Shown here piece by piece: positions 47,792-55,360 of a stretch of 55,360 nucleotides of DNA (within the stretch, counting starts at the first letter, position 1; each line of letters opens with the position of its first letter). The notes under the pieces are model-generated. The model saw only the letters and a list, made by a program, of their open reading frames with translations. It ran no database searches and was not told the DNA's origin. The DNA is taken from positions 34,203 to 89,562 of the forward strand of contig JAAOMT010000727.1 of assembly GCA_016748015.1 (NCBI GenBank), read 5' to 3'. Both the position numbers and the translations under genes were made by a program. Origin of the DNA: Geosiphon pyriformis (taxonomy: Eukaryota; Glomeromycota; Glomeromycetes; Archaeosporales; Geosiphonaceae).

Positions 47792-48779
47792 CTGAGTTCT
47801 ATCAAAGTTTAAGTACTATCTATAATATTGAGATAGTAATCCAAAATAATTGTGGTAAATTGGTCTGAAAATTGTTAAAATTTCAGTTTTGTAAATTTGC
47901 CAATGTATTGTATTTTCATTGGTTAGAGTATTAGATTTTGTAGAACATTTTCACAAGTATTAAATAAGTTATAGAATCTAAAAACTGCTCTAAGTTTGTA
48001 ATAAATATTTGTTGGTCCAGCTGCTGTCTTGATTTGTTGTGAATTTATTTTTGTATAACTTTAAAAATGAGATTTATTGTTTCAAGTTCTAGTTTTCATT
48101 TATAAAGTGTTTTTCCAATATAAAAATATCTATAAATAGAAGTATAGTCATTGTTCTGTTTATTGAGAAATAGTAAAAATTTTTGTTAAATTGTGGCATT
48201 TGGTGAAATATTAATAGAAGCAATTAAAAAATTTTTTTTAGAGCTTGTTTTAAAAGTTTTAGTAAATAACTTTTAGAATAGTTTTTTGTGTTTTTTTTAT
48301 AAAAATAATAATTCTGAAAATTATTTACTACTAGTGTCATAGTTTATTTTTGAGTATAATTAATTTGACTTCCATCAATTGTTAAAAAGTGTTTTTAAAG
48401 CTAACATTAATTTTTGAGATAATTGTTAAATGTTTTGGAGAATGATCATAAAAAAAAAATAACTAACTAAAAATAAAATTTGAAAAAAAATAAAGAAAAT
48501 CATTTTTGGATATAGAGTTTTTTATGTGTTTTTGGATTTGGATATTTTTTGTAATTATTTACTATTTTTGTTTTATGTTTGTATTATTAAAAAAAATTAT
48601 TATGAATAATATTAAACTAAATATTCAAGTTTGATTATTGTTTTATTACAACTATTAATTCTAACTTTCAAGGAATATCTTCAAAATTAATTAAAAAGAA
48701 ATGCATACCAATTTGTGGAATTAGTGGTTTAGAATGATTTTTGAACTGATAGTGTTTTAATTAATCTCCATATGCAACT

Positions 48780-49960
48780 TTTGCTAAAACTTTGTTATCA
48801 AGTATTAACTTGTATAATTTATTGCCTTGAATTTTATAAATATAGAATAGTCTATCTTATTTATGTTCAAATTTTTTACTTCATTGTTTTTTAGTCTTAA
48901 TTCTGTGTAAAAAAATTTTGTTTCCAATTTTAAATTTATTGGTAATTAGTGGAAATTTGTTGTTATACCGTTTTTTTTGTTGAGCTTAAGAGTATTCAAT
49001 ATGAATTGCTGCTATTTATTGTTTTTCTTCCAAAGTATTGAGCAAGGTGTAAGCTCTTTGTTGAAATGTTTTTTAGAAGTTTTTTTTAGTAATTAGTTGT
49101 ACTGGATATGTTTTTACTGTAAAATTAATTGGTAGTATTGCTATTTTCTTATAAATTAAATCAAATAATGTGTGTTTTGTTGTATCTTGTTTTAGTTTTT
49201 TGTATACCAGTAATACTAATAAAATAAAAATATTCTATTCCTGTTTAAAATCAGTTGAAACTTTGGCTAATAATTTACACAATGTTTTGTTGAAATATTC
49301 TACAGGTTTATTTGTTTATAGGTAATAAAGTGATGATAAAAGTCTTTTGATATTAAATTGTTTACAAATTTTTTGTATCAAGTTGATCACAAAATGGGTT
49401 TCTTGGTCTAATAAAAGTTCAATTGGGCATTCATGTTTACAAATAATGTCTTCATAAATGAAATTTGCTACTAATTTAGTATCTGCTCTTTGGATAGTTT
49501 TGGCTTTGGGCTATTTGGTGAGATAATTTACTACAACTGCAATATAATAGTTTTCTTGGTTTGTAATAAGTAGTGGTTTGACTAAATTAATACCAACTTT
49601 GTCAAAAAATTGTTCAATTTTAATTGAATTTAGAGATTCAGTGGGTCGAATTTCTCTTTTTCTTTAATAATTATTACATGATTCTATAAACTGTTAAATG
49701 TTTTTTTGCATCTGAGGCCAAAAATAATGTTCAAGTGTTTTTTGTATTGTGTTATCTTTTTCTAGAGTTTTAATGAAAAATCTGTGTGCATATTATATAA
49801 AATTGTTTCTTTTTTGTTTTGTTGAACTAATCTAAATGAGTTGAATAAGTTTTTGCAATTTTGATAATAAATTTTGTTGTGGTGAATAAAATATTGTTTT
49901 GTTTGGTATTGTAATTAGAGTTTTTTAATTGAAAACCAATTTTTTGGCATAATAAGAGTC
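48780..49960 (-). pseudogene. G2 integrase
   Basis: The catalytic core reads VGINLVKPLLITNQENYYIAV, with Asn in place of the first catalytic Asp (GIDLVGPL in G1). Then LLDQETHFV with the second Asp, and VEYFNKTLCKLLAKV with the Glu. The C-terminal part has FKIGNKIFLHRIKTKKQ and KVAYGD, as in G1. Stops replace Trp and Gln codons (for example NYLTK-stop-PKAK, Trp in G1). Confidence 0.75.
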
Positions 49961-49989
49961 TCCAAATAGTTTTTAATGTTGTAGTTTTG

Positions 49990-51345
49990 GGGTTCATTAT
50001 TGTTTGATTATTATTTATTAATGAATTAGAAAGTTGTGATAGAATTGCTGTTGGTGTTAATTCTGTCTTATTTTTAAAAGACTATTAACATTGATATATA
50101 ATTATCTAGGTTTGTAATATACAATATATTTGTAGTCTGTTAGAAAATTATTTCATTGAGATTGTTTGGCACTTTGTTCAAATTTCTTTTTATTGAGTTA
50201 TTTAAGACCAATATTGTTAGTTATGATGTCAAATTTTTTTTATTCTTCAAATATTGTTAAAAATATTTAAGAACCCAAATGATTATGGCAGTTTCTAATT
50301 CTGTTAAGCCATATTTGAGTTCTGTTAATTTGAGTGTTTTATTGGTATAAGCAATTATTTGCTTATTGTAATTGTTATCTAATTGTGATAATATAGCATC
50401 AAAAGCTATGTGTAAAGCATTAATAATTAACTGGAATTATTTATTAAAGTCTGGATAAGCAAATATTATTGCTGTTGTGAGTTTTTTTTTGAGAGTGTTG
50501 AATACAGTTTGTTGTGCTAAAGTCCATTGGTATTTAATATTTTTGTTGGCAAGATGATTGAGAAGTTTGGCAATTTCTGAAATTTTTTTGATAAATTTCT
50601 AATAATAGGAAGCTAAACTAACAAATTTTTTTAGTTTTGTGGTATTTTGGAAAGTTTTAAAGTTTTTTACAGCACTAATTGTTTCTGAATTGGATAATAC
50701 TTTATTTTTACTGACAATATAACCAAAAAAAATCAAATTTGTTTTCCAAAGTGACATTTTTCAATATTTAATTTCAATTTTGCTTTCTGTAATCATTGAA
50801 AAACTTTTTATAGATAAATTAAATAAGCTTCAAAGCTTAAAAAATACACATTAGTATTATCAAAATAGACAACTACTGATTGCCATAAAAGTTTTTTATA
50901 AACAATATTTATGAGTCACTAAAATGTTACTAATGTATTATAAAGTTCAAATAGCATAATATTAAACTTATAGTTTTTTCTTTGAGTTATAAATGCTGTT
51001 TTAAGACAATCTTTAGAGTCTATTTCGACTTGTCAGTATCTACTTTTCAAGTCTAAAGTTGAAAAGAACTTGGCTTTTTCCAAAACATCTAACATGTCAT
51101 TAATTTTTGAAAGTAAGTATATATCTTCAATTATAATACTATTCAATTGTCAATAATTAACACAAAATCTTATTTTTCTATTTTTTTTTGACAAAAACTA
51201 CTGGTAAAGTCTATAGACTTCTTAATAGTTGAATCAATCTATTATTAAGTATTTTTTGGACCTCTTTTTTGATAAATTGGTGGCTAAAAAGTAAAACTTA
51301 ATAAGCTTATTGCCATTTTGGTAGAACATCTCCTGTATGAATTTA
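49990..51345 (-). pseudogene. G2 reverse transcriptase and RNase H
   Basis: The RT shows STLDLKSRY then TGA (Trp expected) and QVEIDSKD, then KTAFITQRKNYKFNIMLF. The catalytic box is VVYFDNTN, so YxDD has become YxDN (50856-50861), as in G1. LKLNIEKCHFGK matches LKLNPDKCFFRK. A weak RNase H segment follows near 50.2-50.5 kb. Stops are dense. Confidence 0.75.
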
Positions 51346-51859
51346 GTGTTAAATGATATTTGATTTTCCTAAATTATTGTTGTTTTTTACAAATATATTA
51401 GCAAATTTAGCTATTAACTGTTTTAATTGTCTTTGTTGTTAAGATTTTAAAAAACTTATGTTGATTCGAGAAAGTTTTTCTTCCATCATATAGTAGTTTT
51501 TAGTAGTAAAAATAATGTTTGGATTGGAAAGTAAAGTATGTTTTATAATTTTAATGAAATTAAAAACAATTTGAGAGTTTTCATCTTAAAAGATATTGTT
51601 ATATATGATTTTAATTTCTAATTTATTTAATAAAATAATAGAATAATAGTTGAGATTGTAAAATATAACTCAAAATTTTTTCATTTTTTATGGAATATAA
51701 ATATTTGGAATTAAAATTTTGTGCTTTAAACAGATTTGTTTATTTAATTCAAAGATTTGGTGAGTAGTAATAAGTTTTGAACAAATGTAAATTTTATAAT
51801 GTTCTCTATAAAATAAAATAATAATTGGTTGGAGAAGTCAAAGAATCTGGTAAGATTTA

Positions 51860-52870
51860 TTTTATGTATTAAGAGCTATGTATATTGGAACTGTGAATTG
51901 TTCAATTAAACCAAAATCTTGAGTTTTTCTTTTACTTTTTTCTAATTGTTTTCTGTTGTTAACTGATTGTAATCCTGAAATGTTGATTAGGAATAAATAA
52001 ATAGCTTGTGCAAATTTTTCAGTATATTCTATTTTGAATGGTTTCTCAGTTTCATTTTGTAACATTATTGTGATGTTTTTTGTATATTTTGCATCTATAA
52101 CTTTTCCTTTAATATTGATTTTTTTTTTGCCAATAATGATCAAAAAGCAATTTGTACTATTACTCTTGGTAGAATTTCAAAAGCAATTTTTAGATTGATT
52201 TTGGTAAAAGACTTTGGTTAAAAAACCAAAGTATTTTTGTCAGAATATTGTAGGTTATATCTTATATCAATTTTATGAGCTTTTTCAGACTTGATTTTTT
52301 AATCATTATTGTCAAAATATTTAAGTTGTTACAATTTTTTCTTTGGGCTTTAATTCTCTAAACACAATTTTCTTCTGATTATTTTCACTAAGCAAGAAAA
52401 TACTAAGAGCATAACATTTTGAACATCATTTGTTATTATAAGACATAATGTATTCTTCATATAATTGAATGTTCATTTGCTCTAATTATTGAATTTAAGC
52501 TTCTTGGGTCAGATAAGTATAACTTACAATTTGGTAATATGTTTTTACTTTATTTTTAGTTAATTTCAGTTAATTTTATTATGTGTTTAATGTATTTAAC
52601 TTTTTTCATTTGGTGGACATTTTCCTGGATTTCTCTATTAATTAGAACTATGGTTAGTTTATTAATTATCTTAGTATTATGTGAATAATAATAAAGTTTG
52701 TTAAGAACATTGTTGTAAGTAGCATTAAATAGAGTTCCTTTTTTTACTTTTTCTACAATGAATAGAGTGTATTGACAAGTTTGGTCACATATTTCATTTT
52801 TTATTACAATGTTAATCTATTTGTATTTTTCTGGTAGCATTTTTCCACATGTGAAACAAGAGGTGTTGTC
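51860..52870 (-). pseudogene. G2 Cys-rich spacer and dUTPase-like domain
   Basis: Same arrangement as G1. CFTCGKMLPEKY and CDQTCQYTLFIVEK come first. A dUTPase-like domain follows, with KKKINIKGKVIDAKYTKN (motif 3 with the catalytic Asp kept), FAQAIYLFL (motif 4) and RKTQDFGLIEQF (motif 5 remnant). The domain in two divergent elements, at the same place between protease and RT, shows it is an original part of this lineage. Confidence 0.65.
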
Positions 52871-53059
52871 CTATTTTTCACTTCATTGGAATATCCAAAT
52901 CGTTTTTTATGACAGATTTTGTAAAATAATAGATGTCAGTTTTATATATTTTTTTGGAAATATACATACTTTTATTGAAAAAAGTTTTTTGTTGTAATCT
53001 ATGCATTTGAGTAATATATAGGATGATTGTTTTTATGGTTCTGGTGTAGAATAATAAAC

Positions 53060-53789
53060 AATATTCTATCTTTTAGTTTCTTCAATGATTTTTTGTTCTA
53101 TTTCTTTAGCCCAATTAGATGGTAATTCAAGAGCCATAAAGATTTCAGTGATTAACATGTTTTTCTTTTTTTCAAATTTGAATACTGGGATTTTTTTTGC
53201 TTGTTTGTTGAAAGTACTACAAGTAACAGATACTTAAATATATTGTTCTTGGTAAGAAATCTTCAATTTTTGGGTTTTCCAATCTAAATTTGTATTGGTC
53301 TTGAGAAGCCAATTATTTTTGACAAAAGCTTAATATAGGGATGTATCTATAACTAAAATTTTAACTGGAATAATGATTTTATTAATGGTGAATGAGAAGT
53401 TGTCAATTTTTTTTATGGAAGTTTTTTTCATACCATTAGCTATAACAATTACAGTTTGAACTAATCTGTCAACATTTTTTTCAAGCTGTTGCATTAATTA
53501 ATAAGTAATAATACTTCTAGCAAATTTATTGTCTAGAATTAAACAAATTTGTTTTTTTTACTTTAGCTTCAATATATATAGCTGTAATTGTTTTTTGTTT
53601 ATTAACTGCTGTATTACTAAGCAAGAATAGTGATTTATTGGCTTTAAATTCGAATGAAAATATGTTTGAAAGGTTGGCATTTTGAGCAATTTGAGCTGGT
53701 GGGATGATATTGTTGGAAAAATTTGATCTTATTGCTGCAGCTTTACCTTCAAAAAGTGCAGTTTGTTGAAAATTCTGTTCTTTAGGCAT
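53060..53789 (-). pseudogene. G2 aspartic protease
   Basis: The active-site loop reads LILDNKFARSI, matching LILDNGSTGSI of G1. KIDNFSFTINKIIIPVKILV matches KIDNFLFEINRIQIPTKVLV, and NNWLLKTNTNLDWKTQKL matches NNWLSKANAILDWNTQEL. Frames are shifted near 53530. Confidence 0.75.
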
Positions 53790-53799
53790 GGTTAAGTAA

Positions 53800-54808
53800 C
53801 TTGGTTGAGTATGATAGTAATTAGGCCTTTGTTGACCAAAATTTCAGAGAACTAACTGATTGTTTGGGTTGATTTTATTATTGTTACTTTGAAAATAATT
53901 TTGAGGTATGAATTGGTTTTGTTAAACCAATTTTTGAACAGATATTTGATATTGTTAAGTAGATGGTGATTGATATTGCTGAATTGGTAGAAATTGCTAA
54001 TATTACTGTTATATAGATTGTGAAACAGATTAATAGTAACTGTTTTAATTTTGTGGTCTTGGTGAATAATAAGTTGATGGTAAAGATTGGTAATAAAATT
54101 GTTGTGATAAAGAGTAATGTTGATTACTCCTGTTTTATTGGTTTTATTTAATTTTCTGCAATCTTATTTCCAATATTCTAGAATTTTACAATAGTAACAA
54201 CTTTGTAATTGGTTATTAGATAATAAAGAGTAGTTGTTTTGATTGTATTATTGGAGTGGTTAATATTTTTGTGGTTGTTGTTGTTGTTGTTGATTGGTAA
54301 AATAATTTTTGAACTTCTTTGTGAGTTGGTCAATTTTTTTTTCAGCTGCTAAGCTGGTTTTTCCTATAGCAAAATTCACAAGTTTTGTTTAATTTGCTTT
54401 TTTCATAGTTATTTTATAATTTTTTGCATACTGTATGACTATAGCTAAGTCTGCTAAAATATAAAAGCAAACTTTCTTAATTAATTTATCTTTTAATTCT
54501 GCAATAAACTGATCCAAAATTTGAGCATTGAAGTAATAGTTATTGGTTTTCAATTGTTGAATTTATCTAAAAAGTTTGTTAAACCTCCCAAAATAAGTCA
54601 TAACAGTTTTAGATGATTTTTGTTTGATATTGTGAAAGCAATTTTAGATAGTAATAAAGGTGTTGTTGTCAGTAAATTGCTCTAAAAAAGCATTTTTGAA
54701 TGCTTGCCAGTTTTCAAAAGATTCAGTCAGATTTTTAAACTATTTTTTTACTGTTTCTTAAAAAAAGTATGAGATTGCTTTTAACATTCTTGTTGTATTC
54801 TATCTGTT
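53800..54808 (-). pseudogene. G2 Gag, N-terminally truncated at the LTR
   Basis: The capsid core has MLKAISYFF, FENWQAFKNAFLEQFTDNN and KTVMTYFGRFNKLF. ILDQFIAELKDKLIKKV follows, then a poly-Gln stretch and a zinc knuckle CYYCKILEYWK-stop-DC in which His has become Tyr. The core begins within a few tens of bases of the LTR. The N-terminal domain, the leader and the PBS seen in G1 are therefore absent. Confidence 0.75.
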
Positions 54809-54809
54809 G

Positions 54810-55360
54810 TTACTGGAGGTTTTTGGTCTCTTTTCTGTAATGTTGTTGATACTTATTTGCTGTGAATTCACGTTTTCTGGATGTGGTTGAACCTCCAATA
54901 ACTGAATTTATCTTCAAATTATCTCCTATAATTTGAACTGCTGGGCTTATAAGTAGAATGGCCAATTCCTTGCCAGTTACTTTATGTAGTTATGTTGTAG
55001 TAAACATCAACTCTTTCCCAGGAATTGCTTGTCTAGAAGCTCACTAAAATGTATAGTTACTTTGCTGTGAAAGTTAACTCTTTTACAGGAATTTTGTCTG
55101 TAGGCTACCTTAATGATTGTAATAAGAAAAGAAAAGAAAAATAAAAGAAATGTAAAAGAAATAGAATTTTGTCAAGGGAAACGTTTTCTATCCAGGCCTG
55201 GAGTTACTAACAGTTTACTGAAATTGGTAGCTAATCAATTTCGAAATGTTAGTTGGGTTTTGGAGATTTTCCAAGTACAATAATTAAAGAATTTGGTTTT
55301 TTCGAATTATTTGATATTTATTTCTTTTTGTGTATATAGGAACGGTTTTAAGAGATAAAT
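54810..55360 (-). repeat. G2 5' LTR (right end), partial
   Basis: Begins TGTTACTGGAGG and follows 46892-47442 with point differences to the end of the window. It is visibly less A/T-shifted than the left LTR (for example TTCACGTTTTCTGG against TTTACGTTTTTAGG). Confidence 0.85.

Larger units (their letters stand above)
46892..55360 (-). mobile_element. G2, Ty3/Gypsy LTR retrotransposon, very AT-rich, cut by the window end
   Basis: Related to G1 but distinct and more decayed. The 3' LTR is 46892-47774 and a purine tract follows it. The inside reads integrase, RNase H, RT, dUTPase-like domain, Cys-rich spacer, protease and Gag from left to right, so the element is on the minus strand. The 5' LTR starts at 54810 and runs off the window. 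The LTRs share long blocks such as TTTGAACTGCTGGGCTTATA and GGGAAACGTTTTCTAT. The 5' LTR abuts the middle of Gag, so the leader and PBS are missing. Confidence 0.85.

Noticed and set aside
309-54808. Reassigned genetic code (TAA/TAG as Gln, TGA as Trp)
   Set aside because: TGA stands at both Trp sites (LASSY-stop-QV) and Arg sites (GKS-stop-L, FTT-stop-DG). CAA, CAG, TGG and CGA all still occur in the same frames, and catalytic Asp codons decay too. Mutation explains the data better.

Overview
The window looks like a eukaryotic, very AT-rich nuclear genome crowded with transposons. The best guess is an arbuscular mycorrhizal fungus (Glomeromycotina, Rhizophagus/Gigaspora-like). This rests on the base composition, on an APE-endonuclease/RT/RNase H LINE family and Ty3-like elements that resemble those of these fungi, and on a Crinkler-type P-loop NTPase relic. 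I found no intact host gene. Almost everything recognisable is a retrotransposon at one of several stages of decay.

Layout. 309-7080 (-): LINE copy A, full length, the least decayed and visibly the most GC-rich, flanked by an 11-bp target-site duplication (TSD). 7.1-9.5 kb: AT-rich, unassigned. 9479-11995 (-): Crinkler-like P-loop NTPase pseudogene, one continuous frame broken only by stops. 12.0-14.2 kb: AT-rich, unassigned. About 14.2-18.7 kb (+): very AT-rich LINE copy D, with a 5'-truncated LINE E (16949-17717, -) inside it. 18.7-43.97 kb: a nested stack. Old LINE F (+) was hit by LINE B (19613-36540, +) and LINE C (37059-43827, -). LINE B was itself hit by Ty3/Gypsy element G1 (25632-35807, -). 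43966-44404: assembly gap. 45.4-46.9 kb (-): ORF1 relic of a second LINE family. 46892-55360 (-): Ty3/Gypsy element G2, its 5' LTR cut by the window edge.

How the parts work. The LINE has two ORFs joined by a TAATG stop/start overlap in copies A and B. ORF1 has RRM-like domains, a zinc-knuckle remnant and a coiled coil. ORF2 has APE endonuclease, RT, RNase H and a C-terminal Cys-rich region. Both Ty3 elements are ordered Gag - protease - Cys-rich spacer - dUTPase-like domain - RT - RNase H - integrase. G1 has an extra small basic ORF before its 3' LTR.

Main signal. Decay is dominated by C->T/G->A changes. Gln, Arg and Trp codons have become stops, and RT catalytic Asp codons have become Asn (FVDD in A, FVDN in B, FINN in C, FVNN in D, YxDN in both Ty3 elements), often with long reading frames kept in register. 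The same pattern in the NTPase pseudogene suggests a mutational process acting on the whole region, RIP-like or methylcytosine deamination, rather than ordinary random decay. Protein comparisons were made by eye between copies inside this window and from memory of family motifs. No database search was run.
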